58,352 bases of DNA from Eubacteriaceae bacterium (GCA_003446375.1 DMAW01000016.1:1-58352), one strand, 5' to 3'. Shown: positions 27,978-37,127, counted from the stretch's first letter. Notes: generated from the letters alone by a model not told the origin. Numbers and translations are program-made.

Positions 27978-28973
27978 GTGAATGACATCATTGACTTAGA
28001 TGGCCTTGAGATGTCCACGCAAGAAGTGGTAAAGGAGGCATTGAATAGAGATATAGCTGTAGAAATTATTGACAGAGACGCAAATATTATAAGATTGACT
28101 AAAGGTGATAAAAAAGAAATTATTCAACAAGCTACAAAAACCTCAGCAGATTCTTACATATCCGTCGAAATAATGGGAAATAAGGAAGTTACAAAAATTT
28201 TATTAAGCGAAGAAGGAATCAGGGTGCCTTCCGGCATGAGAATAAAAACTTTGGAAGAAGCACTGGGATATTACGATGATTTTACTGGAAAAGATCTCGT
28301 CGTAAAACCTCAATCTACAAATTTTGGATTGGGTGTAGTGGTGATTAAAAATCTCAGTCAGAAGGAAGAGCTTGAAAATGCAGTCCGGTTTGCTTTGAAC
28401 TACGATAAAACGGTCCTTTTAGAAGAATTCATATCAGGTAAGGAGTACAGGTTTTTAGTCGTGGGCAAAGAGGTGGTGGCAGTTTTGCACAGAGAGCCGG
28501 CAAATGTAAAAGGGGATGGAGTTAATTCGATAAAAAGGCTTGTAGAGATTAAAAACAAGGACCCTAGAAGAGGAGAGGGCTATATAACTCCCTTAGAAAA
28601 AATCAAGTTGGGTGAAGTGGAAATCGAGTTCTTGAGAAAACAGGCGTTAAATATTGACTATATACCTAAAAAAGACGAAAAGATATATTTACGAGAAAAC
28701 TCCAACATCAGCACAGGGGGAGACAGCATAGACTATACAGATCAAGTACACAAAGGATATAAGGACATAGCGCTTAAGTGCGCTAAAGCAGTAGGAGCTA
28801 AGATTACAGGCGCAGATATCATGATAGATGATATATTTATGGAGCCTGATAAGAATAACTACGGAGTGATAGAAATGAACTTCAACCCTGCCATTCATAT
28901 GCATGACCATCCGTATTTAGGAAAGAACAGGGAAATAGAGAAGAAGGTGCTGGATCTACTGGGCTTTAATTAA
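27978..28973 (+). CDS. stand-alone ATP-grasp enzyme related to the C-terminal half of GshF
   Basis: 331 residues. The sequence follows the ATP-grasp part of bifunctional glutathione synthetase GshF and of cyanophycin synthetase: NKEVTKILLSEEGIRVPSG, VVKPQSTNFGLGV, VLLEEFISGKEYRFLV, NSNISTGGDSIDYTD and the metal-binding GVIEMNFNPAI. The gamma-glutamylcysteine ligase half of GshF is missing. It should form an amide bond between a carboxylate, activated by ATP, and an amine. GTG start with GGAGGTG upstream. First of three adjacent genes. Glutathione synthetase is one option; a different peptide-like product is another. Confidence 0.82.
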   Translation: MNDIIDLDGLEMSTQEVVKEALNRDIAVEIIDRDANIIRLTKGDKKEIIQQATKTSADSYISVEIMGNKEVTKILLSEEGIRVPSGMRIKTLEEALGYYDDFTGKDLVVKPQSTNFGLGVVVIKNLSQKEELENAVRFALNYDKTVLLEEFISGKEYRFLVVGKEVVAVLHREPANVKGDGVNSIKRLVEIKNKDPRRGEGYITPLEKIKLGEVEIEFLRKQALNIDYIPKKDEKIYLRENSNISTGGDSIDYTDQVHKGYKDIALKCAKAVGAKITGADIMIDDIFMEPDKNNYGVIEMNFNPAIHMHDHPYLGKNREIEKKVLDLLGFN

Positions 28974-28986
28974 CGGGGGGATTGAA

Positions 28987-30249
28987 ATGCAAAAAAAATG
29001 GTTCCGCTTGGACAATGCCGGAAGACTTTACGTATCCATAATAAATCCCATGGACACAACATTGTTCAGAGTATCTGCGACTCTATACGAAAAGGTGGAT
29101 GAGCAAGTACTGGAAGCTGCGCTTAAGAACTTGATAAGAAGATTTCCTTATTTTAATACACACATAAAAAAGGGCGTATTCTGGTATTATGTTGAAGAAA
29201 GTGAAAACGTGCCCATTCCCTTAAAAGAACGTCATTATCCATGTATGAATTATAATATAAAAAAGAAATCCAATTTTCCTTTCAGGGTCTTGTACTTTAA
29301 AAATAGAATAAGCGTAGAGTTTACTCACGCCATAACTGATGGTACTGGGGCTTTTGTCTTTTTAAAGTCGCTTTTGTATGAATATTTCAGATTGGCAGGA
29401 GACAATATTAAACTCGAAGGAGATATAGCTTCCGTGGATAGCCATGCATCAGCCGAGGAGCTGGAAGATGGATTTTCTAAGTATTACATAAAGAAGTATC
29501 CGGCTCAAAAACGAATAAAAAAGGCGTTTCATTTCCCGTATAAGCTTCTGCCCAAAGGCATATACTCAGTGGTCACGGGCGCAATGGACATGAAGGTGTT
29601 AAAAGAGACTGCGAAAGTTTACGATACTACCATAACTGAATTTTTATGTGCCGTATACTTTAAAGTCATAATGGACTTGATAGAAAAAAATGGATATAAA
29701 AAACGGCCCATTGTCCTTAATGTTCCGGTTAATTTAAGGAAAATGTATCCTTCCGAGACGATGAGAAATTTCTTTATATCGGTAACGCCTGTGATAGATC
29801 CAAGGCTTGGGGAATACAGCTTTGAGGAGATAATCAAATATATAAAGAATTTTATGGAAATTCAGGTAGACAAGCGCTATATAAACCAAATGATCAGCAG
29901 AAATGTGAAAAATGAAAGAAATATATTCTTAAGAGCATTTCCTGTATTCATAAAAGATACTATAATGCCTTGGATTTATCACATCTATGGGGAACGGGGA
30001 TTTAGCACGGGTTTTTCAAATGTAGGATTGGTTAAAGTGCCTTCGAAGATGGAAGAAAGAATAGAGAAGTTTGAGATGTATCCTCCGCCAAGCAGCGGAA
30101 ACATTATTAAAGCGGCGGCAGTAGGTTATAAAGACAAACTGTATATGAGCTTTGGAAAGTTAACCCATGAAAAGGAAGTAGAAAGAGAGTTTTTTAGAAT
30201 GATTGTAGAATTAGGAATTCCGGTTGAAATAGAAACGAATGTGGAGTGA
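28987..30249 (+). CDS. HxxxDG acyltransferase (condensation/alcohol acetyltransferase-like)
   Basis: 420 residues of the CoA-dependent acyltransferase superfamily. The catalytic motif HAITDG (HxxxDG) lies about residue 112-117, and a later GFSNVG segment stands where DFGWG is usual. This fold occurs in peptide-synthetase condensation domains, polyketide-associated acyltransferases and alcohol acetyltransferases. No carrier-protein domain. It begins 13 bases after the ATP-grasp gene and overlaps the upstream region of the next gene, so the trio is probably one operon. Acyl donor and acceptor are unknown. Confidence 0.75.
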   Translation: MQKKWFRLDNAGRLYVSIINPMDTTLFRVSATLYEKVDEQVLEAALKNLIRRFPYFNTHIKKGVFWYYVEESENVPIPLKERHYPCMNYNIKKKSNFPFRVLYFKNRISVEFTHAITDGTGAFVFLKSLLYEYFRLAGDNIKLEGDIASVDSHASAEELEDGFSKYYIKKYPAQKRIKKAFHFPYKLLPKGIYSVVTGAMDMKVLKETAKVYDTTITEFLCAVYFKVIMDLIEKNGYKKRPIVLNVPVNLRKMYPSETMRNFFISVTPVIDPRLGEYSFEEIIKYIKNFMEIQVDKRYINQMISRNVKNERNIFLRAFPVFIKDTIMPWIYHIYGERGFSTGFSNVGLVKVPSKMEERIEKFEMYPPPSSGNIIKAAAVGYKDKLYMSFGKLTHEKEVEREFFRMIVELGIPVEIETNVE

Positions 30250-30254
30250 TTGGT

Positions 30255-30971
30255 ATGTCTGCTTATTGTCCGAAGTGTGGGGTGAAAGTCAAAGAGGGTG
30301 GAACTGATTGTCCATTATGCGGATATCCGATTCCTAATGTGGATGGCGGGAAGAAAACGGATGTCCATCCCTTTCCGACGCCTGAAAACATATACCCGGC
30401 AGAGTTTAAAAAGATAAAAAAGAAAATTTTAAAAAGCATAACGGTGATTTTTGGTCTTGCTATAATAATAATGTACGTGGAAAACATATATCTGCAAGGA
30501 GAAATCACTTGGGCAAAGTACAGCATAGCTTCAACAGTATCATTGTGGGTATACATAGGCATTTTTCTTAAATTTATTCCGAGCAAATATTTTTACTTGA
30601 CTGCGGCGTCTGTCAATACCTTGGGATTGCTATTTGCCCTTGATTATTTAAGCGGGTCAGTGACTTGGTTTTACAAACTTGGGCTTCCCCTTGTGTTGGG
30701 ACTTTACGGATTTTCTTTGATAGCTGTATTCACATACAAGTACTTGAAGGCGAAACTATTGATTTACATTGGTGTGAACATGATATTTGCAACATTGTAT
30801 TTTTTACTTGCAGAATGGGCTATAAGCATTTTTGTAACAGGAACGCCACAATTTTTATGGTCTTTAATTGTAGGAATACCCACGTTTTTACTGGCTCTGG
30901 CATTAATATATTTCCATTACTATTTCCCCGGAGATATCAAGGATGAAGTTAAAAGAAGATTTCATATATAA
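30255..30971 (+). CDS. zinc-ribbon membrane protein (DUF6320-like)
   Basis: 238 residues. A short zinc ribbon with CPKC and CPLC (residues 5-22) is followed by a linker and six or so membrane segments (about 60-230). The ribbon should face the cytosol. The ATG at 30255 has GGAG eight bases upstream; an in-frame GTG at 30246 would overlap the previous stop. Proteins of this shape are found beside condensation-like acyltransferases in Clostridia, from memory; the function is not established. Confidence 0.72.
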   Translation: MSAYCPKCGVKVKEGGTDCPLCGYPIPNVDGGKKTDVHPFPTPENIYPAEFKKIKKKILKSITVIFGLAIIIMYVENIYLQGEITWAKYSIASTVSLWVYIGIFLKFIPSKYFYLTAASVNTLGLLFALDYLSGSVTWFYKLGLPLVLGLYGFSLIAVFTYKYLKAKLLIYIGVNMIFATLYFLLAEWAISIFVTGTPQFLWSLIVGIPTFLLALALIYFHYYFPGDIKDEVKRRFHI

Positions 30972-30994
30972 CAAGGCGGATTTTCCGCCTTGTT
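30970..30994. terminator. bidirectional terminator between the zinc-ribbon gene and fbp
   Basis: AACAAGGCGG (30970-30979) pairs with CCGCCTTGTT (30985-30994) around a five-base loop. The stem overlaps the fbp stop codon. Confidence 0.85.
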
Positions 30995-32966
30995 ATAATT
31001 TTTCCTTTACTATGCCTTTGCGATATGCGGCAATTAGCATTTCAAGATAGTATATCTGTTTTCTAAGCCGTTCTCCGATATCTGTATCAGCAACTTTCTT
31101 TCTATCTACGACTTTTTCAATGACGCTGGTAGTAGATCTAATGTCGATGCCTTCATTTATCGCCTTATCTACTGATTCGAATGGTTCGTGGCTTGCAAGT
31201 TGGAGCCCATACGAGTTGTATATAAGGGTATATCCTGCAATGCCCGTAGTGCTTTGATAGGCTTTGGCAAATCCTCCGTCGATTACTAACAATCTGCCGT
31301 TAGCTTTAATAGGACTTTCACCGGCGTTTGTTTTTACAGGGACATGGCCGTTTATTATATGGCTTTCTTTTGGATCAAGATCAAACTCAGTTAAAACTTG
31401 CAAAGCTATATTTTCGTTGGTCACCATTGTAAAATATGGTGCGTATTTTTCTTTGTGAGATTTCTTATCGTCTATAAAATAACGCTCAAAAGTAGCCATT
31501 TTGTCTTTTCCGAACAATGGAGAATTTTCATTGCACCATAGATACCATAAAAAGTCAGTGCCGGAAGTCTTGTTTCCACCGCTGAAATAACTCTCGCGAG
31601 CCCATTGATCCATTTTGTCCATAAGAGTTTTGCCGGATGCTTTTTCTCCATATAAATTTACGACTTTAAAGCTTCCGTCTTCATTCATAGGAATAGAGGC
31701 ATGGAATAAGAGATTTCCATTGTGTTTTAAGTAAATGCTTCCTTTGGAATACATGAATCTAATGTGAGACTGCAGCTTATCACTTGTGAGAAATGAAGTC
31801 TGAAGCTTATCTACAACCAGTTTTTCTTCGTCTGTAAGCGCCCAGGGTTTTTGGGGAGATACAGTAGGAAAGTGCGCTGTATTAAGGCGGTATGTTTCTG
31901 TGCCGATTGTGATGCTGTGATCGTCATAATCTATTTTATCCAACAACAACCGGTGATTCATTAAAAAATCAGGGTTCTTGAGGACGATTTGATGTTCTAG
32001 CTTGAATTGTATCATGGCCATTGCTTTATGCATCTTGGCCAACAGATTCCTATCGTTGTCAGACAAAATTTCGTTGGGAGGGAGCTTGGGCATGAACTTT
32101 TCGCAGGGATCATCTTTGTAGACCCTCATAGCAAAGGTAGCCAAAGGAAGCAGATTGATTCCGTAGCCTTCCTCTAAAATATCCATATTTGCATACCTTA
32201 AGCAAATTCTGACAGCATTTGAAATACATGCGGTATCGCCAGCGGCTGCACCCATCCAAAGTATGTCGTGGTTTCCCCACTGAATGTCTACAGAGTGATG
32301 CCTCACAAGGGTATCCATGATAAAATGCGGTCCGGGTCCCCTGTCGTAAACATCGCCGAGTATATGAAGGTGATCTATTGTGAGCCGCTGAATGACGGCA
32401 GAAATCTTAGTGATGAACTGGTCGGCGCTTTGAAGCTCGACTATGGTATCGATGATTTTATTGTAGTACTCCCTTTTGTTAAAGCGTTCTTCATCTTCAT
32501 GAAGAAGCTCTTCCATCATATAAGCAAAATCCTTGGGAAGGGCTTTTCTTACTTTGGAACGGGTATATTTTGAGGAAGCATCGCGACATACTTGAATTAG
32601 CCTGTAAATTGTTACCTTGTACCAATCAGTGAGATCGGCATGGTTTTTTTTTACAAGCTGGAGCTTTTCTTCAGGATAATAAATAAGGGTTGCGAGCTCG
32701 GTTATATCGCTTTGAGACAGCGTCTTTCCCATCACGTCGTTTATTTTTCGCCGCACTACGCCGGATGCATTTCGCATAACGTGGTTAAAAGCGACATATT
32801 CACCGTGAAGATCAGTTAAAAAGTGTTCGGTGCCTTTCGGCAAGTTTAAAATCGCTTTTAAATTTACAACTTCGGAAGCTGCAGATGAAATATTAGGGAA
32901 TTTTTCAGAAAGAAGCTCTAGGTATTCTTTGCTTTCAGTAAGTTGTGATTCTATGAATTTATTCAA
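30993..32966 (-). CDS. fbp: fructose-1,6-bisphosphatase, class III
   Basis: 657 residues, the characteristic large Firmicutes type (B. subtilis YydE/Fbp class). Hydrolyses fructose 1,6-bisphosphate to fructose 6-phosphate for gluconeogenesis. Metallophosphatase-like blocks are visible: LTDLHGEYVAFNHVM, HILGDVYDRGPG, IQWGNHDILWMGAAAG and INGHVPVK. GGAGGTG precedes the ATG. The region before it holds a repeated palindromic element (33013-33072) that may control it. Confidence 0.95.
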   Translation of the reverse strand: MNKFIESQLTESKEYLELLSEKFPNISSAASEVVNLKAILNLPKGTEHFLTDLHGEYVAFNHVMRNASGVVRRKINDVMGKTLSQSDITELATLIYYPEEKLQLVKKNHADLTDWYKVTIYRLIQVCRDASSKYTRSKVRKALPKDFAYMMEELLHEDEERFNKREYYNKIIDTIVELQSADQFITKISAVIQRLTIDHLHILGDVYDRGPGPHFIMDTLVRHHSVDIQWGNHDILWMGAAAGDTACISNAVRICLRYANMDILEEGYGINLLPLATFAMRVYKDDPCEKFMPKLPPNEILSDNDRNLLAKMHKAMAMIQFKLEHQIVLKNPDFLMNHRLLLDKIDYDDHSITIGTETYRLNTAHFPTVSPQKPWALTDEEKLVVDKLQTSFLTSDKLQSHIRFMYSKGSIYLKHNGNLLFHASIPMNEDGSFKVVNLYGEKASGKTLMDKMDQWARESYFSGGNKTSGTDFLWYLWCNENSPLFGKDKMATFERYFIDDKKSHKEKYAPYFTMVTNENIALQVLTEFDLDPKESHIINGHVPVKTNAGESPIKANGRLLVIDGGFAKAYQSTTGIAGYTLIYNSYGLQLASHEPFESVDKAINEGIDIRSTTSVIEKVVDRKKVADTDIGERLRKQIYYLEMLIAAYRKGIVKEKL

Positions 32967-33012
32967 AGTGCCACCTCCAAACGGGATACAGTATAAATAA
33001 TATAATACTATA

Positions 33013-33072
33013 ATATGTCACTAAAATCAATTAAATGCAATCAGTATCGCTTAGTGACATATATATGACACT
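33013..33072. promoter_or_regulatory. cluster of GTGACATAT half-sites between ung and fbp
   Basis: ATATGTCACTAA (33013-33024) and TTAGTGACATAT (33051-33062) are exact reverse complements 26 bases apart, and a third related copy, ATATATGACACT, follows at 33061-33072. On the minus strand the fbp-proximal copy falls between a TTGATT box and a TATTAT box, where a repressor would block the promoter. Confidence 0.5.
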
Positions 33073-33750
33073 TTATATATCTTCTATCTGCCAATCTATT
33101 TCTTCGATTCCATGGCTTTTCAAAAAAATATTTGTTTGTGAAAAGGGACGGCTTCCGAAGAATCCTCGATTTGCAGATAGAGGGCTGGGGTGGGGAGACT
33201 TGATTATTAAATGATGTTTTTTGGTGATAAGGCTCTCCTTTGATTGCGCGTACTTTCCCCAGAGTATGAAGACGACAGGATCTTCTTTTTCGTTTAGCAG
33301 TGAAATTATGTGGTCTGTAAATTCATGCCAACCTATTTTACTGTGAGAAGCAGCCACTCCGGCCCTAACGGTTAAAACTGCATTCAAGAGAAGGACACCT
33401 TGGTCTGCCCATTTTTTCAAGTAACCATTATTGGGAATTTTAAGACCCAGGTCGCTTTTGAGCTCCTTGTAGATGTTTTGAAGGGAAGGTGGGACAGAAA
33501 CCTTGGGACTTACTGAAAAACACAGTCCGTGTGCTTGGTTCGGGCCATGGTAAGGATCTTGACCGAGAATGAGCACTTTGGCATCCTTAAAGGAAGTATA
33601 GTGCAGTGCATTAAAGATATCGTCCATGGGTGGATATATTTTATATGTTTCGTACTCTTTCTTTAAAATCGACCGAAGTTTTCGATAATAATCTTTTTCA
33701 AATTCAGCTGAGAGTTTTTCGTTCCAGTCATTTTTTAATTTTACAGACAT
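33073..33750 (-). CDS. ung: uracil-DNA glycosylase
   Basis: 225 residues. Removes uracil from DNA in base excision repair. The water-activating Asp65 is in ILGQDPYHGP and the His loop reads HPSPLSANRGFFG. Standard family-1 length. About 105 bases upstream of fbp on the same strand. Confidence 0.96.
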   Translation of the reverse strand: MSVKLKNDWNEKLSAEFEKDYYRKLRSILKKEYETYKIYPPMDDIFNALHYTSFKDAKVLILGQDPYHGPNQAHGLCFSVSPKVSVPPSLQNIYKELKSDLGLKIPNNGYLKKWADQGVLLLNAVLTVRAGVAASHSKIGWHEFTDHIISLLNEKEDPVVFILWGKYAQSKESLITKKHHLIIKSPHPSPLSANRGFFGSRPFSQTNIFLKSHGIEEIDWQIEDI

Positions 33751-33821
33751 AGTATGCTCCTTTCTCTTATATAGTTATATTTTATATCAACATATAGCTT
33801 TTTCATAGCCGCAAATATTTG

Positions 33822-33850
33822 TTGACACGTTTTATACATCGGTATAAAAT
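33822..33850 (+). promoter_or_regulatory. promoter of the metal-resistance operon
   Basis: TTGACA (33822-33827), 17-base spacer, TAAAAT (33845-33850), directly before the operator at 33857. Confidence 0.7.
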
Positions 33851-33856
33851 CAACAT

Positions 33857-33872
33857 ATGAACACGTGTTCAT
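33857..33872. promoter_or_regulatory. ArsR/SmtB-family operator
   Basis: A perfect 16-base palindrome, ATGAACACGTGTTCAT, at the expected transcription start. TGAACA/TGTTCA arms match sites used by CzrA/SmtB-type zinc sensors. Binding here would block transcription of the regulator and the ATPase. Confidence 0.75.
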
Positions 33873-33890
33873 GTATTGGGGGGGTTGTGT

Positions 33891-34196
33891 ATGGATAATA
33901 TAAATGAAATAGAGATAAAAAAAATGGCAGAATTTTTCAAAGTGTTTGGAGATTATACAAGGATGCAGATACTTATTACTTTACTTAAAGAAGAGCTTTG
34001 CGTCCAATGCATCACAGATATGACGCAAGTAAGCCAATCGGCGATAAGCCACCAGCTAAGGCTCTTGAAAGCCAGTGGACTTGTAAAAACGAGAAGAGAA
34101 GGGAAAAAAATATATTATTCTTTGGATGATGAACATATAAAGATTATTTTAGAAGTGGCCAAAGAGCACGTCGAGCATAAGAATATTGGAGGTTGA
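33891..34196 (+). CDS. ArsR/SmtB-family metal-sensing repressor, CzrA-like
   Basis: 101-residue winged-helix repressor. Helix alpha-5 carries the complete zinc/cobalt site DxH-x10-HxxH (D80, H82, H93, H96), as in CzrA, and helix alpha-3 has ELCVQC (Cys37, Cys40), close to the ELCVCD cadmium site, so it may sense more than one metal. The recognition helix is QSAISHQLRLL. GGGGGGG lies before the ATG at 33891; the in-frame TTG at 33876 is less likely. Adjacent to the metal ATPase, it probably releases the operator when Zn, Cd or Co is high. Confidence 0.9.
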   Translation: MDNINEIEIKKMAEFFKVFGDYTRMQILITLLKEELCVQCITDMTQVSQSAISHQLRLLKASGLVKTRREGKKIYYSLDDEHIKIILEVAKEHVEHKNIGG

Positions 34197-34200
34197 AATA

Positions 34201-36378
34201 TTGAAGCTTATACTAGAAGGACTTAACTGCACAAGTTGCGCAGGCAAAATTGAAGACCGCACAAACAAAATAAAAGGTGTCAAAAAAGCTGTCATAAATT
34301 TTGTGACCGGCACTATGGAAATTGAATTTGAAGATGAAAATGACAAGCAAAAAATAATAGACCAAATAAAGAAGATAGTCAATAAGTTGGAACCCCATGT
34401 AGTCATCAGGTTGAAAAACAAAGACGATGAAGGGACACATATAAATATTTCTTCATGTGAAGTATGTGACATATCGGAAGAAAGTGAGAGCGATAAGCCA
34501 AAAGAGAAAAAAGGCCTGATTCGATATTTTCTGACACATTATAGGCTGTTAGCAGGTATCGCAGTATATATATATGCAATTTTTTTAGGGAACTTGTTTT
34601 TAGATCCTTTGATATGGTACTTGCTGGGTTATGTACTTATAGGGTTTGACGTAATTAAAGCTGCGCTTAAGAATATCTTAAGAAGAGATGTCTTTGATGA
34701 GAATTTTTTGATGTTTATCGCAACGGTAGGCGCTTTTTCCATTGGAGAGTATGGAGAAGGAGTAGCAGTTATGCTCTTTTACGAAATAGGTGAGGTTTTT
34801 CAAGCATATGCCGTAGACAATTCGAGGAGGTCTATCAAAGACCTGGTTGATTTAAAGGCCATGTATGCTAACAAGTATTCAGATGGTCAAGTTGAGAAAG
34901 TGTTTCCCGAGTCTTTGAAAGTGGGAGATGAAATTTTGATAAAGCCCGGCGAAAAGATACCTGTAGATGGTCAAATATACGAAGGAAGATCTCTTTTTGA
35001 CACATCTGCCTTGACCGGAGAATCGCTTCCTAGAGAGTTGAGCGTAGGAGACAGTGTTTTAGGTGGATTTATCAACTCTACATCTGCAGTAAAAGCTGTA
35101 GTCAAAAAGGCTTACAAGGATTCTGCGGTGGCAAAGATACTGGATTTGATTGAAAATGCCAGCGCAAAAAAATCTAATACCGAGAAATTCATAACCAAGT
35201 TTGCCAGATATTATACGCCGGCAGTAGTTTTTATGGCAGTTGCAATATCTATAGTGCCCACGATTTTAACGGGAGAGCCTTTTAGCGATTGGCTGCATAG
35301 AGGACTGATATTTCTTGTGATTTCTTGTCCTTGCGCACTGGTGATATCTATACCCCTTGGTTACTTTGGAGGAATAGGAGCTGCGTCCAAGGAAGGGATA
35401 CTAATAAAAGGAAGTCAGTATCTGGAAGCCCTAAAAAATATGGACACTGTGGTATTTGACAAAACTGGAACTTTGACTAAAGGAATATTTCAAGTTACAG
35501 AAATCGTGGTATCGGAAGGCGTAGGAAAAGATGAAGTTCTAGAAAGTGCCGCTTTGGCAGAATCCATGTCTAATCATCCAATAGCTGCTTCTATTTTGGA
35601 AGCCTACAAAGGAGAGGTGCCGCTTCATCTTATAGAAAAGCATACCGATGTAGGAGGAAAGGGCGTAAAAGTCAGCTATAACGGAAAAGAGATCCTAGCA
35701 GGAAATCATAAGTTGATGGAAGAGGCTGGAATCAAGCATTTGGAGTTTATGGATATAGGAACGGTTGTCCATGTGGCGAAGGATGGAAGATATCTAGGAT
35801 ACATACTGATAGCCGATGAGATAAAAGACGGAAGCGTAGGTCTCGTTGAGGAACTGAAAGCCCAGGGAATAAGAAAGACAGTGATGTTTACGGGAGACCA
35901 TAAAAACATTGCAGACTACGTCGCAGGAATCCTTGGTATTGATGAAGCAACATCTGAATTGTTGCCTCAAGAGAAAGTCGAACAATTCGAAAAAATCAAA
36001 AGAGATAAAAAAACTAATGCTACGACAGGCTTTATTGGTGACGGAATCAATGATGCGCCTGTATTGGCTATGGCGGACATAGGAATATCAATGGGTTCCC
36101 TAGGGTCTGATGCAGCGGTAGAGGCTTCGGATATTGTTTTGATGAAAGACGATCCGGGGAAATTGGTACTAGGGATTAAAATAGCTAAATACACAAATAA
36201 GATAGTGATTCAAAATATAGTATTTGCCTTAGGCATAAAAGCTGTCGTCATGATGCTTGGAGCTTTAGGGTATGCCAATATGTGGGCAGCTGTGTTTGCC
36301 GATGTAGGAGTGGCATTGATTGCGGTACTAAACGTGAGCAGAATATTTTATATAGGCACAAAGTTAAATAGGGCTTGA
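34201..36378 (+). CDS. zntA: heavy-metal-transporting P1B ATPase (Zn/Cd/Pb type)
   Basis: 725 residues. The N-terminal HMA domain has GLNCTSC (Cys10, Cys13) followed by a Cys pair CEVC near 86-89. Membrane site CPC at 376-378 in SCPCALVIS, actuator TGES at 272-275, phosphorylated Asp420 in DKTGTLT, and GDGINDAPVLAMADIG. SCPCALVIS with this HMA points to Zn2+/Cd2+/Pb2+ export. TTG start with GGAGG eight bases upstream, inside the end of the repressor gene; an earlier in-frame TTG at 34186 is less likely. Confidence 0.92.
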   Translation: MKLILEGLNCTSCAGKIEDRTNKIKGVKKAVINFVTGTMEIEFEDENDKQKIIDQIKKIVNKLEPHVVIRLKNKDDEGTHINISSCEVCDISEESESDKPKEKKGLIRYFLTHYRLLAGIAVYIYAIFLGNLFLDPLIWYLLGYVLIGFDVIKAALKNILRRDVFDENFLMFIATVGAFSIGEYGEGVAVMLFYEIGEVFQAYAVDNSRRSIKDLVDLKAMYANKYSDGQVEKVFPESLKVGDEILIKPGEKIPVDGQIYEGRSLFDTSALTGESLPRELSVGDSVLGGFINSTSAVKAVVKKAYKDSAVAKILDLIENASAKKSNTEKFITKFARYYTPAVVFMAVAISIVPTILTGEPFSDWLHRGLIFLVISCPCALVISIPLGYFGGIGAASKEGILIKGSQYLEALKNMDTVVFDKTGTLTKGIFQVTEIVVSEGVGKDEVLESAALAESMSNHPIAASILEAYKGEVPLHLIEKHTDVGGKGVKVSYNGKEILAGNHKLMEEAGIKHLEFMDIGTVVHVAKDGRYLGYILIADEIKDGSVGLVEELKAQGIRKTVMFTGDHKNIADYVAGILGIDEATSELLPQEKVEQFEKIKRDKKTNATTGFIGDGINDAPVLAMADIGISMGSLGSDAAVEASDIVLMKDDPGKLVLGIKIAKYTNKIVIQNIVFALGIKAVVMMLGALGYANMWAAVFADVGVALIAVLNVSRIFYIGTKLNRA

Positions 36379-36403
36379 TTAAACTAAAGGTTATCTGTAT
36401 AAT
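36375..36403 (+). promoter_or_regulatory. promoter of tRNA-Val
   Basis: TTGATT (36375-36380), 17-base spacer, TATAAT (36398-36403). The -35 box overlaps the stop codon of the metal ATPase. Confidence 0.65.
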
Positions 36404-36414
36404 AAATTGGTAAT

Positions 36415-36490
36415 GATCTCGTAGCTCAGCTGGGAGAGCGCTACCCTGACACGGTAGAGGTCGCTGGTTCAAGTCCAGTCGGGATCACCA
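36415..36490 (+). tRNA. tRNA-Val (anticodon GAC)
   Basis: 76 bases with encoded CCA. Acceptor GATCTCG pairs with CGGGATC (one G-T), D stem GCTC/GAGC, anticodon stem CTACC/GGTAG with loop CTGACAC, T arm GCTGG-TTCAAGT-CCAGT. Confidence 0.95.
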
Positions 36491-36504
36491 TTTATTGCAT
36501 TGGC

Positions 36505-36547
36505 AAAAGATGTTATCATAATAACTATGATATGCATCTTTTTTTTT
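36505..36547 (+). terminator. terminator of tRNA-Val
   Basis: AAAAGATG (36505-36512) pairs with CATCTTTT, extended by an inner ATCATA/TATGAT stem, and ends in nine T (36539-36547). Confidence 0.85.
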
Positions 36548-36659
36548 ATTTATTTGTGATATTAGTAATACTATCGATTTTCTTTTAGAAAAGCCATTAA
36601 ATGTTGAACAGCCTTTGTTTAAGTGATAATATAAAGAAGAATATTTGGAGGTTATGAAC

Positions 36660-37112
36660 ATGAAAATTTCGACAAAGGGACGTTATGCCCTAGAGGCTGT
36701 GGTAGATCTTTCCTACCATGCAAAAGATGAGCTTGAAAGTTTGAAAAGCATAGCAAAAAGACTTAATAAATCAAAAAATTATCTGGAACAGCTCTTTGTG
36801 CTTTTGCGCCAGAACAATATCGTAGTAAGCATAAGAGGTTCACAAGGAGGATACAAACTTGCAAAAGAGGCTTCAAAGATCACTGCAGGAGATGTGGTCA
36901 GGGCTGTAGAGGGCAGTTTGGCGCCGGTTGCTTGCCTGGATTTTTCTAATAAGGAGCAATGCTGCGGCGACTATGAAAAATGTGTGACCAGAGTAGTGTG
37001 GAAAAAAATGATGGATGAAATATCAAATGTATTGGACGATGTCACCATACAGGATTTGAAAGATTGTTATGAAAAAATGAACAAGGAAAATATTATAGAG
37101 TACTATATTTGA
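36660..37112 (+). CDS. Rrf2-family regulator with Fe-S-type cysteines (IscR-like)
   Basis: 150 residues. Winged-helix N-terminus MKISTKGRYALEAVVDL. Cys92, Cys101, Cys102 and Cys108 (ACLDFSNKEQCCGDYEKC) fit the three-Cys cluster site of IscR/NsrR-type sensors, so it may bind an iron-sulfur cluster. GGAGG suits the ATG at 36660; two earlier in-frame starts lie too close to it. It sits 15 bases before a second Rrf2 gene. No isc or suf genes are next to it. Confidence 0.88.
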   Translation: MKISTKGRYALEAVVDLSYHAKDELESLKSIAKRLNKSKNYLEQLFVLLRQNNIVVSIRGSQGGYKLAKEASKITAGDVVRAVEGSLAPVACLDFSNKEQCCGDYEKCVTRVVWKKMMDEISNVLDDVTIQDLKDCYEKMNKENIIEYYI

Positions 37113-37127
37113 TGCGGAGAGGATAAA

